From Daphnia carinata (lineage: Eukaryota > Arthropoda > Branchiopoda > Diplostraca > Daphniidae), in the NCBI RefSeq assembly GCF_022539665.2, contig NC_081337.1, positions 2,456,679-2,520,678 of the forward strand: a DNA stretch of 64,000 nucleotides, given 5' to 3'. The notes under the pieces were generated by a model, which was not told the origin of the DNA, did no database searches, and saw only the letters and a program-made list of their open reading frames with translations. The translations under genes and the position numbers were made by a program. Within the stretch, counting starts at the first letter, position 1, and every line of letters begins with the position of its first letter. Below, one piece after another: positions 34,561-47,699 of the stretch.

Positions 34561-35026
34561 TTTTCTGACGTTTCATTTGTGACAACGGTTCAACTCATTT
34601 GATTGTACTTGAAGACTAGCGAAACAGGGACGTGTGCAAGTTGCTAGGGGAAAATTGGAAACTAGACAATCAAAATTTAAATCGCTTGGAGCTTATCAGT
34701 TAGATTATTTGTTGAACATATCTTAAGTTGAAAGCATTGGGAAACGATAACATCTGTCTGAATATCCGCTTGTCTTATCCATGAAGTCACTTCTATACTT
34801 AACGTTGATGCTTTGCCCAATGATTTTCATGTTTAAAAAAGCAATTTACATGTTTTCAGAACGGAATAAACTCCATCGCTAGAACTAAATTTTAGTTGAC
34901 ACAATTTTGTACATGACAACTTATATTACCGCGCGTCGCTGCTTAATTTTTCACGTTGTGCCGTTCTGCGGTGGTTGCGTCCTATGCTATCCCCTTATCT
35001 AAAGAGCAATGACGGGCTACTCATAT
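34561..35026. other. 5' flank of KA5
   Basis: Homologous to the other KA 5' flanks and, from about 34915, to the spacer upstream of KA1 and KA2 (gctatcc and ctttaaagagyaatg stretch). Ends at a palindrome where the sequence changes to E block. No gene. Confidence 0.55.
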
Positions 35027-35049
35027 TAAATGCGTAAGCTACGCATTTA
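35027..35049. repeat. Perfect 10-bp inverted repeat at a duplication junction
   Basis: Arms TAAATGCGTA and TACGCATTTA separated by AGC. Sequence to the left matches KA flanks; sequence to the right (from cctggtcctcatcagtt) matches echinoid 3' UTR near 24549. The palindrome sits exactly at the switch. Confidence 0.75.
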
Positions 35050-37466
35050 CCTGGTCCTCATCAGTTAAGAGTCTTATTATAAATAGTTAATAAATAATGA
35101 AGTTTTATTTGGTTTTCAAAAAAGCGATGGCATAACCGACAACAAATTCATTTTCGAAAAAAGAATTTAAAAAAAAATGTGCGATGTTTTATTCGAATGT
35201 CGCCATCATCGACTAGTTTTGCAATATTTTTTGTGTTTGTTTTCTAATTGTTTTGAAACCATTTCCGTTCAAGCGTCGTGTACATAAGAAACAACATTGT
35301 CCATCCTCCTGACGTTATTCCCTCATCCTTCACGAATGTCTTTTTAAAAAAAACTCGTTTTTGTACATAGGACGTGAGAAGAAATATTGCAATTCAAACA
35401 GAGGATTTCTTTCAATGAAATCCATCGCAACTCTGTACTTCTCGATGCATGCCAATTTTTTCTCTCCATTCCTTAATGTTTTTTTTTATGTTTTGTCTCT
35501 TTTCTTGTTTTTTTTCCCGGAGACATAAATGGACACAAAAATGAACAATTATCAACGGACGAAGGCTCAAATTGCTTCCTTCCAAACGTGAACCCGCGTG
35601 CTGCTCTTTTCTTCCCACTTTTTTTTTCAACCTCTCCATCTGTTTTGATCCTGCTTTTTCTCTTTTGTTTATTGCGTCTTTTTTTTACGTTGTTGTACAG
35701 TTTTTCTATTTGTAAAGTTGATTCGTAAAAAAAAGAAAAACAAGAATAAATGCCGTAGAAGCAACTTAGATTTTAACGAATTCTTTAAAGTCTGGTGCAG
35801 ATTAATGCAACTGAAGACTACTGAAAAGGGAAGCGTTTGAGATGAATTTGAAAGTAATATTTGAATCAGATTCTTAGTAAATTTGTTGATTGGTTAAGAT
35901 TTTCTGTATGTGATTCATACTTCGCGCGCTTAGAAAAGCCTAGCCCTCTCGCGTTTTTTTGATCAACTATTTTCGCACAACGATGCCACATCTAGATTTT
36001 CAAAAATGTTGTTCGAAATAAGAACATCTGGCAATGTCCTAGCGACATCCGCCCTTGCCAAGTGGAATGATTCATTTGGAAATGTGTAGAAATGGCGACG
36101 TGTTCCAGCTTTATCAACCTGAAATCCTGTACACTGAGGTGCGTATACTGCTAAGAATTCCGAACGTGAGGATTTTTATTTTCATTTTGTTTTAGGTGTG
36201 CCACTGTAGCATATAATCATCCTAAAATAAGAAAATTTCAACATATCAAAGACAATGCCATTGGAAGGTCGAAAGTTTAGGTGAGCACACGTACGGGGAA
36301 TCCTAAATGTATTTGCTGACGTGTAGTGCATTAAGCAAAGAAGAGGATAGCAGTACAGTGCTAAAACCCGTAAATCTTTTGGTTGGAGAAGTATGAAACC
36401 CCAGTAAACGTTATCTATCACTTCAATACAAAGCGGCATTTAGTTCGAAGGCCTTTACAAGATATCTGCTTGCTTAAGGCAAATGTCAGCTGAAGTATTA
36501 GCTTTAGGAGTTGTGTACCATTATAGTTTCCAACACTTTCATGTTTCTAAAACTTAGTTATGTGTCTCTTCCAAGCAGTGCATGTTGCCTTAAAGTAGAG
36601 TGTGTAATCTAAGCAAATGTTTATTTGTTTTACAGAGAACCGAGGAGGGTGGTAACTATTTCATGGCTGTTTTCTGTTGACCCGTTTCGCAGCACTGTCA
36701 TACAGCTGATTACTGCAGAACACAGGGAATGTGCACAAGTGATGTAATCCATGAGGGTTTAAAGCAAGACATTCATTTGCTTTTTTTGAGAATGCCATTC
36801 TATATTTGAGTGAGACTACAAAAGTTTTATCTATTTCATTAAGCCCAATTTTCAGTTCTCCATTTTTTTTCCAAAAAAAGTTTTTTAATAGTTAACCATG
36901 TCTCATTTCTTACTTCTTTGATAGCGAGTTTTTATCCTTAAGGCGAGTAATAACTTCCTCCTCTTACCTAGGGAAAGTGCCCAGTAAAACTAGAAATGGC
37001 TCTGGAGCTCTTACATGTAGGCAGATGCATTGCGGAAAGCTTCGTTTTCACAATTGCGCCGATTTTTATATCCAGAACGCCTATTAGGTCAAAAATGGGA
37101 CGAGTGAGTTATATGAAACACGTTTTGATGAAATTCCAAACAAATCTACAGAAAGCAGGCCATGGATATTGAATCTTTTGTTAAAGATAATTGTTTAAAC
37201 TTCCCATATTATGAGACAAGGGTGTGTACTTGGAAGACCGTTATTGTGCATAATTACGTCTGTTGATTTATAATCTTGCGTACTTTTACCTGAAAATGTT
37301 TTGCTGAAGGTAAAAATGTTGGATACTAACTATATATTTAAAGATTCTGTTGGACTCTGGTCCACAGGTCACTCTAATTTTTTCGAACATATTCTCTTAT
37401 TGTCGTGGCTATCCATTAATTGCTTTGTTAACTGCCAATTACGTTTGGCTTTTGTCTTTTCTGTAG
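35050..37466 (+). repeat. E block, copy 3 (no echinoid coding sequence left)
   Basis: Starts within the echinoid 3' UTR (homologous to 24549 onward) and continues to the P block, with a deletion near 36390-36430 relative to copy 1. The MAEELLYVGRC-type frame at 36996 reads MALELLHVGRC and is open to its GTGAGT donor. The small plus frame corresponding to 3407 is interrupted by a stop here. No gene. Confidence 0.6.
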
Positions 37467-38887
37467 GCAATCCAATCTGATATTACGACCTATTCAAGTT
37501 TGCTGCGTCCATCAAGATACCGTCGCTGTAGGTAGAAATGCAGACGTTCGCGCATTCGATGTCCTTATTTTAAACTTACAGCAAAAGTACGGCGATAATT
37601 ACTTAAATAAAAAAAATAATAAGCACCAGTAAAAGTTTTTAGTATAATTTTTTCCTTTTTGCAGGTTTTCAGAAAGTGCTATGTTTGCTTTACGAAGAAA
37701 ATTCCCGGACTCGCAGAGAAATTTTACTTAATGACATCTAAGTACTTTTTCTTTCACGTCATTCTTTATATTTTAGTCCAAATATTTTCTATCGTTACAA
37801 CCCACATTTAGATATTTGCCAGATTCCGCACACAGCTGTGAATTTCTACAAACCAGTCGATGGTAAGAATAAAAGATAAGAGAAAGTAGCTTAAGAGCAG
37901 TCTAGTCCAAAATTTGTTTCATGTATGATGAATTCACCTGTAGTACGGACAATGACGTAACGGCGCTGGATTTGGATTCCGGATGTGACATCAGTATTTC
38001 CAGTTTCGATTAACATGGCGATAAATCAGGTATTTACATATATTTTAAATAATTATAATCTCTTAAAGGGTGACGTATCACTTTCTGCAGAAGCTGGTGG
38101 AAATGTTAAATTTCTATACGAAGCGGATTCCTGTATTTTGCTTTAGGACTTGTGAAATAAACCAGAGGTACGCATCGCCGCCATTGAATCGAAATTTTAA
38201 GGTTAGTAACTTTATTCTGATTATTCACATTATTACGCGGTTGCATTTCATAGTAGACCTGATAAGGTTACTGTTTGAATGTTAATTTTCAAAGGTTGTA
38301 TTCTTATCCTAAAATCCCTGCGTTTTCCGTCGATGTGCTCCTGAAAACGTAAAATTGTGTGGCGTGTTGAGTTTCCATGTCTGTTTTGTAAATAATCAAA
38401 GGGCGTTCGAAGCTAATCTTAAGGCTAGAGAATATTATCAGGCACGTCTAGATCAGCATTAACTGATGCCCCACGTAAATGATTAATGGAACCTATCGTG
38501 TCCCTTGGATGCAGCCGGAGCTTTGCACACGAAGCGAGCTTTGCTATGCCAGGCCAAATTATCTTTGGCATTTTGTTTTTGCCACAGCAATGAGTTACGA
38601 ATATGAATTCGAAAATTCAATGTGTTGCCTGCGAATTTGCTACCATTACAGTTTTATCACACACACACACAAACAGGTGTAACTGTAGTGAAATATGTTC
38701 TAATCAAATCAGAAATGCCCATTTTGATATCCAATTTCTAGTCTAGAGTGTATTCGATTATCTTGTTTACGAAGTTCAGATAATAATTTCCATAGCAAAC
38801 AATTGTGACAACACGCTTTCATTGGATGTTGTTACGTTTCTCTGGCCTTAGGTTCACAGCTATGGATTTCAACATCGTTTTGGTTGA
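37467..38887. repeat. P block, copy 4, and 3' flank of KA6
   Basis: P block with exon-like segments as elsewhere; the right part (from about 38330) is of the KA3/KA8 flank type with a CACACACACACA tract near 38662. One hairpin arm near 38560 has a mismatch. No gene. Confidence 0.55.
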
Positions 38888-40593
38888 TTAACCATTTCCA
38901 GGGTATGTCTTTTCAAACAGTTTTAGGATTTCCTCCAAGTTTCCACTTTTGTAATTTTTGCGTAAGAGAACTTGCGCGTCATAACCGTTGGAATTAATCT
39001 CAATTCCTCGTTCAATTAAAACCTTCACCGCGTCGAATAGGTTTTCACTGGAATTATATTCGCACAGGAAATGGAGCGCATTCCATCCGTTTTTGTCCTT
39101 TGCATGTATATCGATTCCAAGGTGGATCAACAGTTTGATGGCTTCAATTAAATTTTTGCTTGAACTTTCCTTGCAAAGAACATGGAGTGCGTTTGCTCCG
39201 TTGTCGCTCTTTGCGCTCACGTCGATTCCGAGTTGGATTAACTTTTCGATTGGTTCTATTAAATTTGAACTTGAATTGAATGCACACAAAGTGTGGAGTA
39301 CGTTAAAGCCATTGTTGTCTTTTGCGTTTCCATCCATTCCGCTTTGGATTAAGAATTCGATTGCATCTGTTAAATAAGGACTGGAATTGTATGTGCACAA
39401 AACGTGTAATGCGCTCAGTCCTTCGTTGCTCTTCGCGTTTGTGTCGATTCCGCGTTTTATCGACAACTCAATTTCATTCATTAAGTTTGAATTTGAGTTG
39501 TTTGCACACACCCAATGTAGAGCATTCCATCCAAGCTTTAAAAAAAAAGAAAATAATTAGCGTTCAAGCCCGTTAAATTATTTTCTCGATTAATCCACGT
39601 TGATAGCTTTTTCAATGTGCACAAGATTTTTACTTTCGTTTGAATCGATTGAAGTTCAGTAACGACAGCTCGTGATGCGATTCTCTCAGTAGGTTTAGTG
39701 GTCAACATTTTTGTTAACAAACTGCGTGCCCAATGCAAATTATGAATCTCTACAATGAAAACATATCAAAGGATTTTACGTTAGTGAGTATGCGTTTGCG
39801 AAAGTGTCCGTTCTTAAATAGAACCTTACTATGAATATTAATCGGTATATTCTGTTTGATGTTTGTCATAACTTCGTCATCTGAACCGTAGAGATGATTT
39901 CCATTCAAGAGAATGTAACCGAAGACGAGGCCCTCTGCAAAGACATCGCTGTTGACTGTCCCACGATTTCCGTACTTGACGTTGCTTTCCAGAATTTCGT
40001 ACAACTCAGGTGCAAACCAAAATCGAGTTCCTCTGATTCGACTCATTGTGTACGTTCCTCGTTCATTCACGGGTCGGCACAATCCGAAATCACCCCACTT
40101 CATCGTTGCCTGCTCGCCTTGTTCAGTCATTTTCACAGAAATCAGAATGTTTTCCGGTTTAATATCTCGGTGAGTTAAACCCCGCGAATGGATATAGGCA
40201 AGTCCTGAAGCTAAATGGAGGAACATTTCGATTGGGAGCGGTGTAGGTCCTTTGTATTTCATCTGATCGTACGATTTTAAAAAAAGCTTATCCAATGATC
40301 CATCGCAAAATTCCAAAGCAAAATATCTGAAAGGTGAATAACTGTACAGATTATGTTCCTCATTCAAAATGACGGAAATCTTACTTGAAGGTATCATCGC
40401 TTTCACAATGAAGCAGTTTGACAACATTCGGATGGTCTAATTGTTGAAGAGCTTCAAGCTCGTTGTCAACCACGGGGACTGGTTCACCTACCAGCTCAAT
40501 CCGTTTGATTGCTACCTTTTTGCCTTTAAATGTACCAAGAAACACTGAACCGAATGCACCTCTTCCTATAAAGTCCTTTTTGTCGTACTGCAT
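38888..40593 (-). CDS. KA6: kinase with only five ankyrin-type repeats (intact)
   Basis: Exons 40593-40385, 40326-39830, 39749-39634 and 39535-38888 sum to 490 codons with no internal stop. The kinase has GRGAFGSVFLG, VAIKRIEL, NELEALQ, HRDIKPENIL, WGDFGLCR and FAPELYE, so it is complete. Exon 4 starts LGWNALHW and has five repeats. The first three match the start of KA1, KA2 and KA4 and the last two match the common C-terminal pair, so the whole variable middle is absent. It ends NLEEILKLFEKTYPGNG, like KA3 and KA8, so the gene looks like a recombinant between the two KA types. NKCC ends 614 bp upstream on the same strand. Confidence 0.88.
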
Positions 40594-41206
40594 TTTTTTT
40601 AACGTTTCATTTGCGACAGTATTTGATACGACAACGTTTCAACTCACTGATTTGATTGCACTTGAAAACTAGCGAGACATGTACTGTGCAAGCTGCTAGG
40701 GGAAAATTTGATACTAGACAATAAAAACCGAAATCGCGTTAAGGTTATCAGATATGTTGTTTGTTGAGCATATCATAAGTTGAAAGCCCTTAAAAACAAT
40801 AGTATCCGTCTACCTGATTATCTGCTTGACATATCTGTGAAGTCAATTCAAAGCTTTACGTTGAAGTTTCGCCCTATGATTTTCATGTCTAAGAAAGCTA
40901 TTTACATGTTTTCGGAACGAAATATTCTCTCTTGATTCTACTGTAATTTTTAACTGAATCAAGTTTCTAAATGTCAACATGTTTCATCGTGCGTCCTGCC
41001 TTCAGTTTGCACGTAGTACCACTCAAGTGAGGAACGATTTTAGTAAATTTCATTTGTTTATTACGTTTTATTCAAACTAATGTACTTCGTACTTTTATTG
41101 ATCATAGATGTAGAACGTCTGTTCCAGTTATGAAGAAGAATACGCGAATCTGCTGTGTAACGACAGTCAATATTATAAGCGCAAAACTTTTTTCACGTGA
41201 ACATTT
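40594..41206. other. Spacer between the NKCC 3' end and the KA6 start
   Basis: Contains the NKCC 3' UTR (AATAAA on the minus strand could not be assigned with confidence) and the KA6 upstream region. It is the apparent parent of the flank seen at 208-821 and, in part, 21204-21686. No open frame. Confidence 0.55.
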
Positions 41207-44200
41207 TTAAGAATAAAATGTCAAAACGGATGTTTGATTCCCGCGAACGAGCACGAATGGTGGCATATTTGCTGTAAGTGCCTCCAACCAAGCCATGTAC
41301 AGTGGGGCACTGAAGGCTCCTTTTCGAGTTACGGGTAAGGTCCTTATTTAATTTAAAAAATCAAGTGTGATTAACAATTGTTATTCTTTTAGGCCAGTGA
41401 AATCAAAGTTTCTAACATGAAAACCAAATTCGAGTCGGATGAATGGTCTAAAAGTAATTCCCGTAATCGCAGGTAACGATCGGTCTTATATTGGAAAGCT
41501 TCAAGCTCTCCGTCCGTTAACTGACGTCCCTCTAAAATTCAAAAATGGAAACAATCACCAAAGATTATTTAATGAAGAGTATACCGTTAGTTGTCGATTG
41601 TACAAGTGGCCGGATTAAGCCATCGAACCACTTCTTTGTTTTGCTTTTTGGAGGTTCATTCACGTCAGTAATAATCACAAGATCAGAGTAATCAATCCGG
41701 AATTTCGATAGCAACATTGCCATTCTTGATAATTTTAATGAAAACTGGTAAGTTAAATTAGAATTCCTAATTTTTTGAACAGGCAAACTAACCCGATCTG
41801 TTCTTTTTCTAGTTCGTGGACCCCAGACGCCGTACAGAAAATGCGCAATTTAGTTTCAGACCAATTGGATCGGCTGTTTATGATAACGGGCAGCAGAAGT
41901 GTCAATCCTAGTTAAATGGAGTGACAAAGAAGAATTAATTGGAAATACTGGAACTAATTCAGTGCTTCTACTACCTCCATCGTCACTGAGCCACCAAACG
42001 TCGATAGTGTCTTTCTTCTGTTTTCTCTGGAACAAGATGATGTTGTTTAGCACGCTCTTCGGTAGTGGATTTCCAGCACCATCCCTGTAGAATGAAATGC
42101 TGAAAGATCGGCAGGATGATATGAAAGGTTCCATACCGTAGGGTGATTTTCTCTTCTGGCTTTTTATTTTTTGTCTTTTTGTCTTTCTTGGTAATGTTTA
42201 CAGGTCGGATTTCGATATGGACGGCGGTACACTCTGCCGAAGGCTCAATGATTGTAGGAATAGTTGATGTCTCTTTGAAGGTAAAGGAATGAGTGAATAT
42301 ATTAATCGTGTGATTGCCTCAGTTATTCAATAACTTACCAGCTACAATGGAAGCATCCTTTGATTTATTTTTCTTGTCTTTAACCTTTTTAATAGGCGGT
42401 TGCGGAATGAGATCGTCAAAATCAGCCACAATGTCCGTACAGTCCAATCCCTCTTTGAGACGAAGGATAGCCACGGCTACTTGCATCTCGAATCCCGTAC
42501 TGCAGTAAACGTTCAACGTAAATGTAAAACCAAAACGTTATACTTTTCTATCTCGTTCGAGCCATCAGTAACTTACTGTATAGTCATCACGTACTGATCC
42601 AATGAATTTCTATCACAGGTTGACCAGTTATTTTTGAACCCCATCATCAGGATGTTGGGTTTGACTTTGCCTATTCCTGCGAGGCCAAGCATTGCAGCCG
42701 TCCCTGTATGGAGTTTTGAATTATCAGCAACGGAACAGAAACCCTTGATGTTTGTGAACCGCAAATATCTGTAGGCTTTCTGTTGCAGTTTTAAACGCGC
42801 CTCAAACGTTAGCTTTTCCTATTTAAAAAGATAAGAATTTGTTGTGGCGTAAAATCAGTAAAGAATAGGGAAATTACCTCGACTATATTGCCGCATATCA
42901 TTAGCGAATTCTTCTTACAGATGAGATAAGCAAAATCAACTAATGCAGGACGAGTGTTTGGAGGTCCAGTTAGAACCAAAATCTGCGGGCGATAATTTTT
43001 AACGTGTTCTTCAATATGCACGAGCTGTTGAATGCTTGTTAGAGCTGCTCGATAGGTCTGCGCTTGAGTGGACGATCCCCAGTTAACCTCTTCGATAAAT
43101 AGCATTAAATTTTATAATTGGTTAATATTGTTTGAAATTTAAAAAGTGAAGCTGAGGGTTTTACCTGGGCTTCGATAAAGAACCACCAAGTAGAAAAATA
43201 GGACGATGGCTATTGTTATCATCGCTGTGGGAAGACTTATAAGCATCATGCAACCGATCGACATAATTCCCGTTAACAGACTCAACCACGTATTGTAATA
43301 CTGTGGATTAAAAAATTTAAAGTAGCACCCTTTACAGTTTTCCAGCCAAATTTTATTACCTTAAAAGTCGGGCGCCATCCAATCGGTTTAATTAAGCTGA
43401 CATGGAACGTCGAGAAATTCATTAAGGCAAACGTAGCAAGAAAGAAATTGGAAATGAGCAGCGCAATCATGTCCAGTTCAGCTGAAGAATAATGTTATTA
43501 GTCAATTGATTAGTATTTTAAAAATTCCTGCCTACCGATTAGCACGAAAGCCATAGACAAGAGAAAAGTAAAAACATAAGCTCGATATGGCGTTTTCGAT
43601 GGACCGTAGCCTTTCCCTAAAAAGCCAACCATCCAGTACGGGTAAAGCTTATCGGCTGCGATGACTTCGAGCAGGGCTGGGCAAGAAACGAAATCCGACA
43701 GAGCAGAACTTAAAGTCGCCGCAAAACACCCCACATAATTGAGCGGAGCGAAAGCAGAAACCAAAGTCATTGCCTAATTTGATGAATTGTAACAAGTTAG
43801 TAGTTTTGAACGTAGAAAAAGGCAACACTTTTCTTTCCCACATGTTTTTACCCTGATAGTCGTAATAAAGTCCGTAATTACATTCATTAAATGTGCAGTT
43901 CAGATTAGTTCCATTATGCAGATCCTCAACGTTACCAGTTGCTGAAAATTATCGATTTGTATTGAGATTCAATTATTATTAATGGCTAATTTAATTACGA
44001 AACGAAACAATGTTATTTATACGTCACGGTATAAAATAACGGCGATTTATACCTGCACGAACAACCGTAGCCGCACAGATCATTGCAACTCCAGCGTACG
44101 AGATGCTGCAAATAATGATAGCTAAAATTGTCCCTTTAGGAATAGCTTTATTGGGATCCTGTGCGAAACCAAAAATAATTCATTTAGTTTTGCTTATCTA

Positions 44201-46291
44201 CTTGAAGATTTGAACTTTAAAAAAAAAGGCGTTTACCTTTAAATCTCCGGATACGTTGGCTCCAGCAAGAATACCAATACTGGCTGGAAAATAAACTGAA
44301 AAAACTGTAATGAAATTTTGAACTTGACCGCTGGTGATGGCATATCCCGGTTTCCAATTTTCGTTTAGCAAATCGACTGCAATTAGAAATTTGTGAAATA
44401 TTTTTTTTTTATTTAAATATCTTTTTTTTGTTGTTGAAAAAATAGGATAATTATGTGGACGTTACTGCTGTATCCAATGAATCCCCTTGCTTCTTCGGTC
44501 TCGGAAGTTGGCCCCATGATGCTTCCAGTTATAAAATTGGTAAATGCCGCCAACATAATGACGAACATAACATCCTTCATCTGTTTAAGTAATTTACATT
44601 TTTATGCTGTTGTTTCTTTTGTTATTTAAATAAAAATTATTTTACTTTGGTTTCATATTTAGCTCCAAGTCCGCAGATGGTTGAGATGAATAGCAGAGTG
44701 ATGGTGCCGATAATTCGAATATCGTTGATTCCTCCATCAACGATAATTACCCCACCGTACTCTTTCATCATGTCCTGCACGGAGTGCGCGAAACCAACTA
44801 CATTGAGGGAACAATCCATAGCATTGGCGATGGCGAAGATGATACCAATTGAACCGCCAAACTCGGGACCAAGTACTCTAGACCTGTGGTGTTGCAGGAA
44901 GGCAACATCTAAGCTATTGCTTTCCAAAGGCAGTTTGAAAAATGACGTCTAATCTGGTATAACTTACATGATAAAGTAAGTTCCACCTAAAAATCATATT
45001 ATAAAATGTCACTTGAGAATAATTGAAAGATCTTTGAAATATTTAGGTTATACCCCCGCCAATTTCTCCGTTGGTTGAGATGGCCGACATCGACAAAGCC
45101 GTCACCAACGTGATGAATGTTGAAATTGCGATGATAATTAGAGTTTCACCTAATGAGCGCGATTTCAATAGGCTTAATCATTATCCAAATAATGAAAGTT
45201 AATTACCTATTCCTGCTTCCCCAACCACCCATGTCAATCTCAGGAAGAGCATAACACCCCAAATGCTCATCATATTGCGAATGAGGACACCTTCAATCCA
45301 GCCAAATTTGTCACGCGTGGAATTATCATGGTATGCTGCTGCTCCATCCTCGTCTACCGATTGCTGATCGTTACGAAAGTAATTGAATTCGCTATTTTAG
45401 AACTAAACAAGAGAATGCATTGCATTTCAGAATAATACCGCGACATTCCCGTTTTGATTAAATTGGTTGGTCAGTGTTGGTCGAGTGACTGAGTATTGAC
45501 TCTTGTATCCTGCTCTGTAGTTGTCAATGTGAGGGGTGGCATCATGACTTATCTTGCGATCCGTGATTTTGGGAAAACTCAAGGTTGAATTTGCTCCGAC
45601 TTCTCCGTAATCTGACGGGACGTTTTCGCCACTTTTCTTCGGCTCCTACAATCGTTAAGGTAAAATAATAATATTAAGCACAGATTTTGACTATTTTGTT
45701 TTAATCAAAAGTTTCTAGTTCTTACAGAGATCAAATCGCTCGTATCCATGATTACACCAGATGTAATTGTAGACAGTGTGATCCGGCGGTGTGGGCCCTC
45801 GCCTACTGGTTTTCGCACTGGCTTGTTTCTTCGTTCCTGGCATAAGAACGCAATTATTATGTGAATTTACCACTGACAAAGATGTCACAACTTCCATCAA
45901 ATCAAGATTTTTTTGGGCATGGATTAACTACTCACAGATAAGGTATTAAAAATTTTATCTGTTAAGTTTTATTTAACTTTCTATCTCACAAAAAAATCCG
46001 GTTTATTCGTACATTGACCTATATCGTGATGTAGCATTTAACTGTTATTTGCACGCTGTGACTGATTTCAGAGGTGATGATGGAAGTATTCAATAATTCG
46101 CGTCATTGTTATGTAACGTACGAGTACCATCACATTTTAGCATGACGAAGTTATTCAAAAAAAGCTATTGATCAGCAAAAGGATCAGGTATACATGCTTT
46201 ATAAATTTAGATAATTAAATTGTTTGTTACAGATGTAACAAATTACCTCGGTAGAAGATTTCCTCATTGTGTCTTTCAACTCCTCATCCAT
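41207..46291 (-). CDS. Na-K-Cl cotransporter (SLC12 family, NKCC type)
   Basis: A 23-exon model on the minus strand, about 1079 codons, from [15 protein letters not shown] (46291) to the C terminus [13 protein letters not shown] (41207). NKCC proteins carry Na, K and 2 Cl together across the plasma membrane. The N-terminal exons (46291-46247, 45836-45726, 45645-45439) hold [10 protein letters not shown], like the phospho-regulated stretch of NKCCs. The membrane domain follows ([84 protein letters not shown]), exons 45391 to 43165. The cytosolic C-terminal domain ([45 protein letters not shown]) spans 43089 to 41207. All junction phases agree except 45439/45391, which is one base off as read. 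One exon (44986-44968) is only 19 nt. Confidence 0.9.
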
Positions 46292-47699
46292 TATGTAGTA
46301 TGCCTGATTTGAATGAAATTTAATGTTAAAAAATAGCCACAACGTTTCCTAACCAAGAGAAGAATCTAGAGACACTGTATAGATAACAGTCTAGAGACAC
46401 TATCTCGATAATTAGTGGTGCCTTTAAGTGTGGATGAGAGCTTTATTCCTCTTCAAATTTTCCATAAGAGTGTCTTGTTTTCCAATGTATGGGTGTATGT
46501 ATGGGGAATAGTACTTTACAAAGTCAAAGTAATAGATAGAAACTCCTATCAAAGTTCATTAAATAGGCCAAAAGTGACGTAAGATGAAGAGATCTTTATC
46601 GAAATCTAGACATATTCCTTATCCTATTACCTTTGTGATCGTACCTTTGAAATCATATTTTGTTTACCTAGTCCTACTAAAGAAAAATCTGCGGGAAATT
46701 TCTAATAATGTGTTGCTGAGAAAGGTAACTTAAAATTTATACTAAATTCATTTGTAATTTTTTAACCTGAAAATGATTTCCTGTGTAGCTCATAACACAG
46801 TTTGCGAGAACACATGCAGCGTATTTTGATAGCAGTAACGTAAGGTATTGAATGTTCGCTTGACTTTTCATTTTGCTCGTTAGTTACCAAGCCGGTTTTC
46901 CCCAGCAACGAAAATATACCAGCTTAATAGCTACGCAATATAATTGCCGAAAAGAAACGAATCATCTAGGAATTTAAAAGCGAGGGTGAGAAAAGCTAGA
47001 TCTTTCTCTTAATGACATGGATTGAAATCGAACCATTATCATGGACATTGCATTAAAAATAACCGTTTTAGAAAAACAAAACTCCGCTAGATGGCTCTGT
47101 TTCAACTATCGATTTTAGTCCTGTCTGTACAGATTAATCGATTGATAGTGAGGGTTTTCGACTGTCGACCACCATCACGCTGGGGTGAAAGGCTAATCGT
47201 ATTAAGGTCTGGATGCTATTCAGTGTGGTGGAGATATCAGGTTAGTCCAACAATTAATCTGCCTAATTCTGTGGAATCAGTGCAATTCGAGAAATCGAAA
47301 TTTTTTTATTTTAAGCAGTGCATACACGAAAGATATTTGAAAGCACTTGACTTCATTTACTTTTCTCTGTATTCCCATGCTTATTTTTACAGTCAAGGTG
47401 TGCAAGTTTTGAACAAACGACCAACTTACAGGATTGCAAAGATGAAGACTGCATTCCAAATATGATCCTAAATTAAAATCAAAACTCTTGGTAACCAAAT
47501 CAAAGGTATATAACAGACTGTCATAAAATTCAAGGAACTTCGTTAAAAGTTTTTGATTGTTCTATCCAAGTCTACACCAATTAAAAAGCCATCATGTTAT
47601 ACACACGAAACTTTGATACTCAATTTGTAAAGGCTGAAACCTCTGGTTGCTGAAGACATAAATTCCTAGTATAAAAGAGACCTATTGGTTGGTGGGGTA
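46292..47699. other. Spacer upstream of NKCC
   Basis: AT-rich sequence presumably carrying the NKCC 5' UTR and promoter. A 124-codon plus-strand frame at 47091-47465 shows no recognisable domain and no start or splice context, so it is not called. Nothing else supported. Confidence 0.5.

Noticed and set aside
47091-47465. 124-codon plus-strand frame
   Set aside because: No recognisable domain, no paralogue in the window and no supporting splice or start context.
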